Shown here one piece after another: positions 51,706 to 60,429 of a stretch of 63,479 nucleotides of DNA. A model generated the notes under the pieces. It did no database searches. It worked only from the letters and a program-made list of their open reading frames with translations, and had not been told where the DNA came from. Source of the DNA: Paraburkholderia sp. CNPSo 3274 (GTDB taxonomy: Bacteria > Pseudomonadota > Gammaproteobacteria > Burkholderiales > Burkholderiaceae). The translations under genes and the position numbers were made by a program. Every line of letters starts with the position of its first letter. Positions within the stretch are counted from its first letter, which is position 1. The stretch lies in assembly GCF_024206475.1 (NCBI RefSeq), contig NZ_JAMBPR010000050.1, positions 1 through 63,479 of the forward strand, read 5' to 3'.

Positions 51706-53397
51706 ATGAACGATACGCCATCGAGGCTACCGCTCAACCGCAGCGCGATCCTGCTCCTGATCCTCGCCCTCGCCGTGATCTGGTTCCTGCCGCTCGGCTG
51801 GCGCCATCTGCTGCCGAGCGACGAAGGCCGGTACGCCGAAATGGCCCGCGAAATGCTCGCGAGCGGCGACTGGATCACGCCGCGCTACAACGGCTACAAG
51901 TACTTTGAAAAGCCCCCACTGCAAACCTGGATGAACGCGCTCACGTTCGCGTGGTTCGGCATCGGCGAGTGGCAGGCGCGCCTCTACACGGCGCTCACCG
52001 GCTTCGCGGGCGTGCTGTTGATCGGCTTCACCGGCGCGCGCGTGTTCAACGCCGCCACGGGCTTCTTCGCCGCGGTCGTGCTCGCCTGCGCGCCGTACTG
52101 GAACCTGATGAGCCACTTCAACACGCTCGACATGGGCCTGTCGTTCTGGATGCAGCTCACGTTGTGCGCGCTGCTGCTCGCGCAGCGCCCGAACCTGCCC
52201 AAAGCGCACGCGCGCCTGTGGATGTGGGTGTCCTGGGCGGCCATGGCGATGGCGGTACTGTCCAAGGGCCTTGTCGGCCTGATCCTGCCAGGCGCCGTGC
52301 TCGTGCTCTATACGGCGATTTCGCGCGACTGGGCGCTCTGGAAGCGCCTCTATCTCGTGAGCGGCCTGATCGTGTTCTTCGCGATCGTTTCGCCGTGGTT
52401 CATCCTCGTGCAGCAGCGCAATCCCGAGTTCTTCAACTTCTTCTTCGTCGTCCAGCAGTTCCAGCGCTACCTCACGCCCGCGCAGAACCGCCCCGGCCCG
52501 TTCTACTACTTCTTGCCGGTCATGCTGGTGGGCTTCCTGCCGTGGCTTTCGGTGAGCGTGCAGAGTGTGCGCCATGCGCTGCGCGCGCCGCGCCAGCCCA
52601 ACGGTTTCTCGCCCGTCATGCTAATGCTTGTGTGGACGGTGTTCATTTTCCTGTTCTTCAGCGCCTCGCACTCCAAGCTCGTCTCCTACGTCCTGCCGAT
52701 CGCGCCGCCCGTTGCGCTCATCATCGGCATGTATCTGCCTGTCATGACGCGCGTCCAGTGGAACAAGCACCTCGCGGGCTACGCACTGTTCGCCGTCGTG
52801 TTGATGGCGGCCTCGTTCGTGCTCACGCGGCTCGGCGACGCGCGCAATCCGAACGCGCTCTACCGGGAGTTCCAGGTATGGGTGTTCGCCGCGGCCGCGG
52901 TGGCCTTCGTCGTCACCATGGCCGGCCTGCGCCTGAACCGGGCGAAGCGCACGCCCGACACCGGCGCGCGCGCACCGGCGCTCGCGCTCGGCACCGCGTG
53001 GCTGCTGCTCGCGACCATTGCGGGCACGGGCCACGACGTGTTCGGCACCCTGAGTTCCGGCGCGCCGCTTGCGCCCGCGGTGCGCGCCGCCATTGCGAAG
53101 TTGCCGCCCGACACGCCGTTTTACTCGGTGGGCGTACTCGACCACACCCTGCCTTTCTACGTGCGCCATACGATGACGATGGTCGAGGTCACCGACGAGC
53201 TTGCCTTCGGCATCTCCGAGGAGCCGCAAAAATGGGTGCCGACCATTGCCGACTGGGAGGCGCGCTGGAAGTCCGACCGCTATGCGCTCGCGCTGATTCC
53301 CGTGAAGCGCTACGAAGAACTGGCCGCGCAAGGCCTGCCGATGCAGGTGATCGCCCGCGACGCGCGGCGCGTGATCGTTGAAAAGCCGCAATCCTGA
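51706..53397 (+). CDS. arnT: Undecaprenyl phosphate-alpha-L-Ara4N transferase (lipid A modification)
   Basis: ArnT transfers 4-amino-4-deoxy-L-arabinose from its lipid carrier to lipid A in the periplasmic leaflet, lowering the negative charge and blocking polymyxin. The 563-residue protein has about 12 helices, the catalytic periplasmic loop LLPSDEGRYAEMAREML with the Asp-Glu pair, GDWITPRYNGYKYFEKPPL, and a C-terminal soluble domain. I set the start at MNDTPSRLPL, just before the first helix. It heads arnT, arnE/F-like, arnB, arnC, arnA halves, arnD. Confidence 0.92.
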   Translation: MNDTPSRLPLNRSAILLLILALAVIWFLPLGWRHLLPSDEGRYAEMAREMLASGDWITPRYNGYKYFEKPPLQTWMNALTFAWFGIGEWQARLYTALTGFAGVLLIGFTGARVFNAATGFFAAVVLACAPYWNLMSHFNTLDMGLSFWMQLTLCALLLAQRPNLPKAHARLWMWVSWAAMAMAVLSKGLVGLILPGAVLVLYTAISRDWALWKRLYLVSGLIVFFAIVSPWFILVQQRNPEFFNFFFVVQQFQRYLTPAQNRPGPFYYFLPVMLVGFLPWLSVSVQSVRHALRAPRQPNGFSPVMLMLVWTVFIFLFFSASHSKLVSYVLPIAPPVALIIGMYLPVMTRVQWNKHLAGYALFAVVLMAASFVLTRLGDARNPNALYREFQVWVFAAAAVAFVVTMAGLRLNRAKRTPDTGARAPALALGTAWLLLATIAGTGHDVFGTLSSGAPLAPAVRAAIAKLPPDTPFYSVGVLDHTLPFYVRHTMTMVEVTDELAFGISEEPQKWVPTIADWEARWKSDRYALALIPVKRYEELAAQGLPMQVIARDARRVIVEKPQS

Positions 53398-53533
53398 GCG
53401 CTTCCTGGCCCCGATTGACGCATGGGCGATAATTGGGCGGACCGCGCAGGCGCGCCCGGCGCGGCCCGGCCTGCGCGGCCCGGCCGCCCCAGCTCCCGCC
53501 ACAATCCGATAACCCGTTGAACCACCCTTTCCG

Positions 53534-53905
53534 ATGAATCCGATTTCCCTGATCTGCATCCTCGCCGGCGTCGGCCTCAACGCGTGTGCGCAACTGTTGC
53601 TGAAAGCGGGTGTCAATGCCGTTGGACACTTCGAATTCAGCCGTGCGAACATCTTGCCCATTGGCTTGAAGCTCGCGTCCCAAGTGCCGATTCTCGGCGG
53701 GCTCACCTGCTACGTGTTCAGCGTGGTCGTGTGGATCGTCGGGCTCTCGCGCGTGGACGTCTCGATCGCCTACCCGATGCTCTCGCTCGGCTACGTGGTC
53801 AATGCGTTCGCGGCGTGGTATCTGTTCGGCGAGGTGCTGAGCGTGCAGCGGCTCGTGGGTATCGGCATCATCCTGATCGGCGTGTTCGTGCTGGCGCGCA
53901 GCTAA
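53534..53905 (+). CDS. SMR/EamA-type small transporter, probable Ara4N-undecaprenyl-phosphate flippase subunit
   Basis: The 123-residue protein has four hydrophobic helices and the SMR-like features NACAQLLLKAG and SIAYPMLSLGYVVNAFAAW, similar to ArnE and ArnF. Those two form the flippase that carries Ara4N-phosphoundecaprenol outward in enteric bacteria. Only one such gene occurs here, so it may work as a homodimer. Its position between arnT and arnB supports the role. A strong GC-rich hairpin follows it (53908-53941) before arnB. Confidence 0.85.
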   Translation: MNPISLICILAGVGLNACAQLLLKAGVNAVGHFEFSRANILPIGLKLASQVPILGGLTCYVFSVVVWIVGLSRVDVSIAYPMLSLGYVVNAFAAWYLFGEVLSVQRLVGIGIILIGVFVLARS

Positions 53906-53907
53906 TG

Positions 53908-53941
53908 CGCCACGGCGCGCGCGATTCTGGCGCGCGTGGCG
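53908..53941. other. Strong GC-rich hairpin between the ArnE/F-like gene and arnB
   Basis: CGCCACG (53908-53914) pairs with CGTGGCG (53935-53941). A further GC-rich inner stem extends it with one bulge. There is no T-run, so it is not a standard terminator; it may affect mRNA stability or processing inside the operon. Confidence 0.5.
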
Positions 53942-54050
53942 AGACCGCTTGCAGCGCAGCGTATTGCGCCCATATAGGCATTTCGTAAGATGCGCCGCGG
54001 CAGCCTCGCTGCCTGGCCCCACTTTCTGACGAGCAAAGAGCAAAGCACTC

Positions 54051-55214
54051 ATGACCCAGTCATCCCCGCAGTCGCCCCTTCCGTTCCTGCCGTTTGTGCG
54101 CCCCGAAATCGACGAGGAAACCATCCAGGGCGTCGTCGATGTGCTGCGCTCGGGCTGGATCACGACCGGCCCGCAGAACCAGGCGTTCGAGGCGGCGCTC
54201 TCCGAATACTGCGGCGGCCGTCCCGTGCGCACCTTCAACTCGGGCACGGCGACGCTCGAAATCGGTCTGCGCATTGCCGGCGTGGGTCCCGGCGACGAAG
54301 TCATCACCACGCCCGCCTCGTGGGTCGCGACCAGCAATGTGGTCTATGAAGTCGGTGCGACGCCGGTGTTCGCCGACATCGATCCCGTCACGCGCAACAT
54401 CGACCTCGACAAACTCGAAGCCGCCATCACGCCGAAGACGAAAGCCATCATTCCGGTCTTTCTCTCGGGCCTGCCCGTCGACATGGACCGGCTCTACGCG
54501 ATCGCCCGCCAGCACAAGCTGCGCGTGATCGAGGACGCTGCGCAAGCCTTCGGTTCGACGTGGAACGGCAAGCGCATCGGCGCGATCGGCGACATCGTCT
54601 CGTTCAGCTTCCACGCCAACAAGAACCTCACGTCGATCGAAGGCGGCGCGCTCGTCCTCAACGACGAAGCCGAGGCCGTGCTCGCGCAGAAATACCGCCT
54701 CCAGGGGATTACGCGCACGGGCTTCGACGGCATGGACTGCGACGTGCTCGGCGGCAAGTACAATCTCACGGATGTGGCGGCGCGCGTCGGGCTCGGCCAA
54801 CTCAGGCACATCGAGCGCTTCACCCGTCAGCGCCACGCGCTCGCGCGGGCCTACTTCGCGGGTTTCGAGGGCGGCGCGGCAGCGAAACTCGGCATTGGCC
54901 TGCCGCTCGCCGACTTCGCCAACAGCAACTGGCACATGTTCCAGATCACGCTGCCGCTCGACAAGCTCGCGATCGACCGCGCTGGTTTCATGGGCGAACT
55001 CAAGGAGCGCGGCATCGGCTCGGGCGTGCATTACCCGGCCATCCACCTCTTCACGCTCTACCGCGAGCGCGGTTTCAGGGCGGGCATGTTCCCGCACGCG
55101 GAGCGCTTCGGCGCGAGCACGGTCACGCTGCCGCTCTTCACGCAGATGACCGAAGCCGATGTGGCGCGCGTGTGCAGCGCGGTGAACGAGATTTGCGCGA
55201 AGTTTGCGAAGTAG
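54051..55214 (+). CDS. arnB: UDP-4-amino-4-deoxy-L-arabinose aminotransferase
   Basis: ArnB transfers the amino group from glutamate to UDP-4-keto-arabinose. The 387-residue protein is of the DegT/DnrJ/EryC1/StrS family, with TFNSGTATLEIGLRIAG, VIEDAAQAFGSTWNGK and the PLP-binding lysine in SFHANKNLTSIEGGA. It lies in the arn operon before arnC. The 189-bp gap before arnC contains only short inverted repeats such as AGCGCT-CA-AGCGCT at 55284-55297. Confidence 0.95.
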   Translation: MTQSSPQSPLPFLPFVRPEIDEETIQGVVDVLRSGWITTGPQNQAFEAALSEYCGGRPVRTFNSGTATLEIGLRIAGVGPGDEVITTPASWVATSNVVYEVGATPVFADIDPVTRNIDLDKLEAAITPKTKAIIPVFLSGLPVDMDRLYAIARQHKLRVIEDAAQAFGSTWNGKRIGAIGDIVSFSFHANKNLTSIEGGALVLNDEAEAVLAQKYRLQGITRTGFDGMDCDVLGGKYNLTDVAARVGLGQLRHIERFTRQRHALARAYFAGFEGGAAAKLGIGLPLADFANSNWHMFQITLPLDKLAIDRAGFMGELKERGIGSGVHYPAIHLFTLYRERGFRAGMFPHAERFGASTVTLPLFTQMTEADVARVCSAVNEICAKFAK

Positions 55215-55403
55215 TTCGCAAGGCAGGCAGTAACAGAAGTCGAGGACTGGATGGAGCCGCCCTGACGGGCGTGGGAGCAGAGTAAGCGCTCAAGCGCTAA
55301 CTCCGGTCGACACAGGGGAAACGCAGGCGGACGGCGCAGCGCATACGCCGCCGATTTGCGCACGCAGCAAACCGAAGCATCAAATAACGGAATCGACGCA
55401 CAC

Positions 55404-56510
55404 ATGAGTCAAACGGAACAAGGCACCTTGACCCCGGACACGCCGGAAGTCTCGGTCATCATTCCGGTCTACAACGAGGAAGCTGGCCTCCCCGCGCTGT
55501 TCGCGCGCCTGTATCCGGCGCTCGACAAGCTCGGCACCTCGTACGAAGTGATCTTCATCAACGACGGCAGCCGCGACCGCTCGGCCGCGATGCTCGCGGA
55601 GCAGTTCCGCGCGCGTCCCGATAGCACACGCGCGATTCTGCTCAACGGCAACTACGGCCAGCACATGGCGATTCTCGCGGGCTTCGAGCAGGCCCGCGGC
55701 GAGATCGTCATCACGCTCGACGCCGACCTGCAAAATCCGCCCGAGGAAATCGGCAAGCTCGTCGAGAAGATGCGCGAGGGCTACGACTACGTCGGCACCA
55801 TCCGCAAGCAGCGCCAGGACAGCCTCTGGCGGCGCAAGGCCTCGCAGGCGATGAACCGTCTGCGCGAGCGCATCACGCGCATCAAGATGACCGACCAGGG
55901 CTGCATGCTGCGCGCGTACAACCGCCGCATCATCGACACGATCAACCGCTGCGGCGAAATCAACACCTTCATTCCGGCGCTCGCCTACACGTTCTCGCAG
56001 AACCCGGTCGAGGTGGAGGTCGCGCACGAGGAGCGCTTCGCGGGCGAATCGAAGTACTCGCTCTACAGCCTCATTCGCCTGAATTTCGACCTCGTGACGG
56101 GCTTCTCCGTCGTGCCGCTGCAGTGGCTCTCGTTCATCGGCGTGATCCTCTCGCTCGGCTCGGCAGGCCTCTTCCTGCTGCTGCTGATTCGCCGCTTCAT
56201 CCTCGGCGCGGAAGTGCAAGGCGTGTTCACGCTCTTCGCCATCACGTTCTTCCTGCTCGGCGTGATCATCTTCGCGCTCGGTCTGCTTGGCGAGTACATC
56301 GGCCGCATCTACCAGCAGGTGCGCGCGCGTCCGCGTTACCTGATCCAGACGATCCTCGAGGAGCGCAATGGCCGCGCCGTCGTCGATACGCCGCGTCAGG
56401 ATTTCATGCAGGCCGCCGCATTTGCCCAACCGGCCGAACTCGTGCACCCGGCAAGTGCCGCTGCAAGCCCGGCCGCCACGAACCCGGCCAACGAAGGAGC
56501 GGGCCAATGA
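55404..56510 (+). CDS. arnC: Undecaprenyl-phosphate 4-deoxy-4-formamido-L-arabinose transferase
   Basis: ArnC is a family 2 glycosyltransferase that loads the formylated sugar on undecaprenyl phosphate at the inner membrane. The 368-residue protein opens with VSVIIPVYNEEAGLPALFAR and has DADLQNPPEE (metal site), FINDGSRDRS and two C-terminal membrane helices (about 240-310), then a tail of about 40 residues rich in Ala and Pro. ATG 55404 is preferred over an upstream TTG. It overlaps the next gene by ATGA. Confidence 0.94.
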   Translation: MSQTEQGTLTPDTPEVSVIIPVYNEEAGLPALFARLYPALDKLGTSYEVIFINDGSRDRSAAMLAEQFRARPDSTRAILLNGNYGQHMAILAGFEQARGEIVITLDADLQNPPEEIGKLVEKMREGYDYVGTIRKQRQDSLWRRKASQAMNRLRERITRIKMTDQGCMLRAYNRRIIDTINRCGEINTFIPALAYTFSQNPVEVEVAHEERFAGESKYSLYSLIRLNFDLVTGFSVVPLQWLSFIGVILSLGSAGLFLLLLIRRFILGAEVQGVFTLFAITFFLLGVIIFALGLLGEYIGRIYQQVRARPRYLIQTILEERNGRAVVDTPRQDFMQAAAFAQPAELVHPASAAASPAATNPANEGAGQ

Positions 56511-57463
56511 AGCCGCGCGCCGTTGTCTTCGCGTATCACAACGTGGGTGTGCGCTGTCTGCAAGTGTTGCTCGCGGGCGGCGTCGACGTCGCGCTCGTCG
56601 TCACGCATGAAGACAGCCCGACTGAAAACATCTGGTTCGGCAGCGTGAAGTCGGTGGCCGAGGAGCATGGCATCGAGGTCGTCACACCCGCCGACCCGAA
56701 GAGCGCCGAGCTGCGCGCGGCCGTTTCCGCGGCGCGCCCGGACTTCATCTTCTCGTTCTACTACCGGCACATGCTGCCCGTGGACCTGCTCGCCCTCGCC
56801 GGTCGCGGCGCTTACAACGTGCACGGCTCGCTCCTGCCGAAATACCGCGGCCGCGTGCCCACGAACTGGGCCGTGCTCAACGGCGAAACCGAAACGGGCG
56901 CCACGCTGCACGAAATGGCCTCGAAGCCCGACGCGGGCGCGATCGTCGCGCAAACCCCGGTGCCGATCCTCCCCGACGACACCGCCGCGCAGGTATTCGA
57001 AAAGGTGACGGTCGCCGCCGAACAAACGCTCTGGCGCGTGCTGCCCGCGCTAATCGCGGGCGAGGCGCCGCATCTGCCGAACGATCTCACCCGCGGCAGC
57101 TACTACGGCGGGCGCAAGCCGGAGGACGGCCGCATCGATTTCGGCCAGAGCGCGCAGCAGGTGTACAACCTGATCCGCGCCGTTGCGCCGCCCTATCCGG
57201 GCGCGTTCGTCGACATCGGCGACGAGCGTTTCGTGATTGCCCGCGCGCGTCTCGTGCGCCCCGGCTCGCAAGATGCCGAAAGGGTCCGCCCCCTCGCCGG
57301 ATTGCCCGCCGGCATCCACGTAAGCGATAATGCGCTTTTCGCCGTCTGCGGCGACGCACGCGCCATCGCGATCCACGAACTGCGGCATGCGCATGACGGT
57401 CAAGAGACCGTGATCAGCCCCGCCGCGTTCTCCGAACTCATTTCATCTGTCCCCCGTCCATGA
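56507..57463 (+). CDS. UDP-Ara4N formyltransferase (stand-alone ArnA N-terminal half)
   Basis: The 318-residue protein corresponds to the N-terminal half of E. coli ArnA, which formylates UDP-Ara4N using N10-formyl-tetrahydrofolate. The catalytic Asn and His are in YNVHGSLLPKYRG and the Asp in SKPDAGAIVA. A C-terminal Fmt-like domain follows (FGQSAQQVYNLIRAVAPPYPG). In E. coli this is fused to the decarboxylase; here two coupled genes overlap by ATGA on each side (arnC before, decarboxylase after). Confidence 0.93.
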   Translation: MKPRAVVFAYHNVGVRCLQVLLAGGVDVALVVTHEDSPTENIWFGSVKSVAEEHGIEVVTPADPKSAELRAAVSAARPDFIFSFYYRHMLPVDLLALAGRGAYNVHGSLLPKYRGRVPTNWAVLNGETETGATLHEMASKPDAGAIVAQTPVPILPDDTAAQVFEKVTVAAEQTLWRVLPALIAGEAPHLPNDLTRGSYYGGRKPEDGRIDFGQSAQQVYNLIRAVAPPYPGAFVDIGDERFVIARARLVRPGSQDAERVRPLAGLPAGIHVSDNALFAVCGDARAIAIHELRHAHDGQETVISPAAFSELISSVPRP

Positions 57464-58509
57464 CCAAAAAAGTTCTGATCCTGGGTGTGAACGGCTTTAT
57501 CGGCCACCACCTCTCCAAGCGCATCCTCGAAACCACGAATTGGGAAGTGTTCGGCATGGACATGCAGACGGATCGCCTCGGCGACCTCGTCAAGCATGAG
57601 CGGATGCACTTCTTCGAAGGCGACATCACGATCAACAAGGAGTGGGTCGAGTACCACGTCAAGAAGTGCGACGTGATCCTGCCGCTGGTCGCCATCGCGA
57701 CGCCCGCCACCTATGTGCAGCAGCCGCTGCGCGTGTTCGAGCTCGACTTCGAAGCGAACCTGCCGATCGTGCGTTCGGCCGTGAAGTACCGCAAGCACCT
57801 CGTCTTCCCGTCGACCTCCGAGGTCTACGGCATGTGCTCCGACGAGCAGTTCGATCCGGACGCCTCGGCGCTGACCTACGGCCCGATCAACAAGCCGCGC
57901 TGGATCTACGCGTGCTCGAAGCAGCTCATGGACCGCGTGATCTGGGGCTACGGCATGGAAGGCCTGAACTTCACGCTGTTCCGTCCGTTCAACTGGATCG
58001 GCCCGGGCCTCGACTCGATCTACACGCCGAAGGAAGGTTCGTCGCGCGTCGTGACGCAGTTCCTCGGCCATATCGTGCGCGGCGAGAACATCAGCCTCGT
58101 GGATGGCGGCGCGCAAAAACGCGCGTTCACCGACATCGACGACGGCATCGAAGCGCTCATGAAGATCATCGAGAACAAGGACGGCGTCGCCACGGGCAAG
58201 ATCTACAACATCGGCAACCCGACCAACAACTTCTCGGTGCGCGAACTCGCGCACAAGATGCTCGCGCTCGCCGCCGAGTTCCCGGAATACGCGGACATGG
58301 CGAAGAAAGTGCAGCTCGTCGAAACGTCGTCGGGTGCGTACTACGGCGCGGGCTATCAGGACGTGCAGAACCGCGTGCCGAAGATCGACAACACGAAGCA
58401 GGAACTCGGCTGGGCGCCGAAGTCGACCTTCGACGAAGCGCTGCGCAAGATCTTCGAAGCGTACCGCGGCCACGTGGCCGAAGCGCGTGCGCTCGTCGAG
58501 CAACATTAA
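57460..58509 (+). CDS. UDP-glucuronate oxidative decarboxylase (stand-alone ArnA C-terminal half)
   Basis: The 349-residue SDR-type enzyme oxidises and decarboxylates UDP-glucuronate to the UDP-4-keto-pentose used by ArnB. It shows the NAD motif ILGVNGFIGHHLSKRI, the catalytic Ser/Glu in STSEVYGMCSD and the Tyr-Lys of YACSKQLMDR, with NWIGPGLDSI near the arginine that assists decarboxylation. These match the ArnA dehydrogenase half. It is translationally coupled to the formyltransferase gene and lies before arnD. Confidence 0.94.
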   Translation: MTKKVLILGVNGFIGHHLSKRILETTNWEVFGMDMQTDRLGDLVKHERMHFFEGDITINKEWVEYHVKKCDVILPLVAIATPATYVQQPLRVFELDFEANLPIVRSAVKYRKHLVFPSTSEVYGMCSDEQFDPDASALTYGPINKPRWIYACSKQLMDRVIWGYGMEGLNFTLFRPFNWIGPGLDSIYTPKEGSSRVVTQFLGHIVRGENISLVDGGAQKRAFTDIDDGIEALMKIIENKDGVATGKIYNIGNPTNNFSVRELAHKMLALAAEFPEYADMAKKVQLVETSSGAYYGAGYQDVQNRVPKIDNTKQELGWAPKSTFDEALRKIFEAYRGHVAEARALVEQH

Positions 58510-58533
58510 GCGTTAGAGAAAGGACCTCGCCAC

Positions 58534-59430
58534 TTGGCCCGCATCGTCCTGAAAATCGACGTCGACACGCTGCGCGGTACGCGCGAAGGCGTGCCGAATC
58601 TCGCGCGCATCTTCGACCGCTACAAGGCACGCGCCACGTTCCTGTTCAGCCTCGGCCCCGATCACACGGGCTGGGCGCTGCGCCGCGTGTTGCGGCCGGG
58701 CTTTCTCAAGAAGGTCTCGCGCACGTCGGTGGTTGAGCACTACGGCGTGAAGCAGCTGATGTACGGCGTGCTGCTGCCGGGCCCCGACATCGGCGTGGAA
58801 GCCGCGGCTGAAATGCGCGCGATTCACGAAGCCGGCTTCGAGTGCGGCATCCATACGTGGGATCACGTGTACTGGCAGGACAACGTGCGCAAGCGTGACG
58901 CGCAATGGACCGCGCGCCAGATGCAGAAGAGCCACGACCGCTTCACGCGGATCTTCGGCACGCCGCCCGTCACGCACGGCGCGGCGGGCTGGCAGATGAA
59001 CGAGGCCGCCTTCGAGCAGATCGACACGTGGGGCATGCGCTACGCCTCCGACGGGCGCGGCCATTCGCCCTACCGTCCGGTGGTGGCGGGCCGCACGCTA
59101 AACCACGTGCAAATGCCCACCACGCTGCCCACACTCGACGAGGTGCTCGGTGTCGATGGCGTCGATACCGATACGGTCGCCGCGTGGATGCTCAAGCGTA
59201 CCGAAAACAACCCGCACGACCAGGTCTTCACGCTGCACGCGGAACTCGAAGGGCAGAAGCTCGCGCCGGTGTTCGAGCAGCTGCTCGCCGGCTGGCGCGC
59301 GCAAGGCCATACGTTTGCCACGATGGGCGACTACCATGCGACGCTGGACCCGGATTCGCTGCCATCGTACCCTGTCACCTGGGGCGAGATCGCCGGCCGC
59401 TCCGGCCAGCTCATCGTTCAGCCCGACTGA
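58534..59430 (+). CDS. arnD: 4-deoxy-4-formamido-L-arabinose-phosphoundecaprenol deformylase
   Basis: ArnD removes the formyl group from the lipid-linked sugar before it is flipped. The 298-residue NodB-type deacetylase has the metal-site aspartate in LKIDVDTLRGTREG, GIHTWDHVYWQD with the His-x-x-x-His-like metal ligands, and HGAAGWQMNEAAFEQ. The start is TTG at 58534 with GAGAAAGGA 9-10 bp upstream. It completes the arn operon. Confidence 0.93.
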   Translation: MARIVLKIDVDTLRGTREGVPNLARIFDRYKARATFLFSLGPDHTGWALRRVLRPGFLKKVSRTSVVEHYGVKQLMYGVLLPGPDIGVEAAAEMRAIHEAGFECGIHTWDHVYWQDNVRKRDAQWTARQMQKSHDRFTRIFGTPPVTHGAAGWQMNEAAFEQIDTWGMRYASDGRGHSPYRPVVAGRTLNHVQMPTTLPTLDEVLGVDGVDTDTVAAWMLKRTENNPHDQVFTLHAELEGQKLAPVFEQLLAGWRAQGHTFATMGDYHATLDPDSLPSYPVTWGEIAGRSGQLIVQPD

Positions 59431-59559
59431 ATCCGCCGCCCGCGCGCCGCGGGGCGCCTGCCAGGAACCGCGCCCGCGCAAAGCCCCCTGCCGCGGGCGT
59501 CCCGGCGAAACGGCGCCGTGCGCTGCGGCAACGCCAGCCAATAACAAAGGGAGAGCCAC

Positions 59560-60030
59560 GTGCCTGACGTGACCATCGCAGTCGACCACCCCGTTCCGGA
59601 CTTCACCGCCCCCGCGACCGGCGGCGACTTTACGCTTTCGAGCCTGAAGGGCAGCAAGGTGGTGCTGTACTTCTATCCGAAAGACAACACGCCGGGCTGC
59701 ACGACCGAAGGCCTGCAATTCCGCGACCTCTATCCGAAGTTCAAAAAGGCCGGCGCGCAGATCGTGGGCGTGTCGCGCGATAGCGTGCGCTCGCACGATA
59801 ACTTCAAGGCCAAGCTCGAACTGCCGTTTACCTTGGTATCGGATGCCGACGAAGCGCTGTGTACGCTCTTCGACGTCATCAAATTGAAGAAAATGTATGG
59901 CAAACAGGTACGAGGTATCGAACGCTCGACCTTCCTGATCGACGCTACCGGCGTGCTGCGCCAGGAGTGGCGCGGCATCAAGGTCCCGGGCCATGTCGAT
60001 GAAGTTCTGGAGGCTGTACAAGCGCTTTGA
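59560..60030 (+). CDS. bcp: Thioredoxin-dependent peroxiredoxin (Bcp/PrxQ type)
   Basis: This enzyme reduces hydrogen and organic peroxides with thioredoxin. The 156-residue protein has the peroxidatic Cys47 in NTPGCTTEGLQFRD. The resolving cysteine found five residues later in E. coli Bcp is absent; another Cys near 98 (DEALCTLF) may serve instead. The start is GTG at 59560, after AAAGGGAGAG. Although it follows arnD by 129 bp, it has no link to lipid A. Confidence 0.93.
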   Translation: MPDVTIAVDHPVPDFTAPATGGDFTLSSLKGSKVVLYFYPKDNTPGCTTEGLQFRDLYPKFKKAGAQIVGVSRDSVRSHDNFKAKLELPFTLVSDADEALCTLFDVIKLKKMYGKQVRGIERSTFLIDATGVLRQEWRGIKVPGHVDEVLEAVQAL

Positions 60031-60043
60031 GGAGCGTTATATT
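60015..60043 (+). promoter_or_regulatory. Candidate promoter at the end of bcp for a structured RNA
   Basis: TGTACA (60015-60020) and TATATT (60038-60043) are separated by 17 bp, over the last codons of bcp. A start near 60050 would make a transcript of about 145 nt ending at the terminator at 60157-60194. Confidence 0.45.
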
Positions 60044-60049
60044 GGGCTG

Positions 60050-60196
60050 CAATGAGTGCCTGTCCAACCCTTTTTACGTCGCGTCGCGACGGTATCGCAG
60101 CCGGTCAAGGAATGACCGGAAGTGCGTATCCGAGGCAACGGGACGACACCGAAGTGAAGCCGCTTGCCTCGTCATCCGGGGCGGCGGCTTTTTTGT
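60050..60196 (+). ncRNA. Candidate small structured RNA or leader between bcp and phoH
   Basis: I see four nested or successive stems: CGTCGC/GCGACG (60077-60091), CCGGTCA/TGACCGG with loop AGGAA (60101-60119), CGAGGCAA/TTGCCTCG (60131-60171), and a terminator (60157-60194) whose 5' side overlaps the third stem. A candidate promoter lies at 60015-60043. No good coding frame spans it. It could be a free small RNA, a 3' UTR of bcp or an attenuator for phoH. I do not recognise a known family. Confidence 0.45.
60157..60194 (+). terminator. Terminator in the bcp-phoH gap
   Basis: AAGCCGC pairs with GCGGCTT, with an inner GCCTC/GGGGC stem, and six T follow. It lies 236 bp before phoH and 127 bp after bcp. 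The remaining 60195-60429 holds no recognisable gene; the phoH promoter is presumably there. Confidence 0.85.
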
Positions 60197-60429
60197 TTGT
60201 TCCATGCTGTTCCCTCCCGCTTTTCTCCCCGTTCGTGCCGGCTTTGCGACCCGGCGCGCGCAAACGTCAAGGAGCTGATCGAAAACCAGGCGAACCGGCA
60301 TTTTCTGACATGAGCGCGCACCTTGCGCAGTAACGGCGGAGGCCTACCCGGCACCCGCACGCACCGCCCGAAAGCGCGCCTTACTGGGTAACCCCGCGAC
60401 CACTCGACCCGATTATTTCGAGGGACACC

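Noticed and set aside
60140..60152. GGGACGACACC resembling a guanidine-II (mini-ykkC) ACGR loop
   Set aside because: The motif needs two small hairpins each with an ACGR loop; here there is one, and it is not closed by a proper stem.
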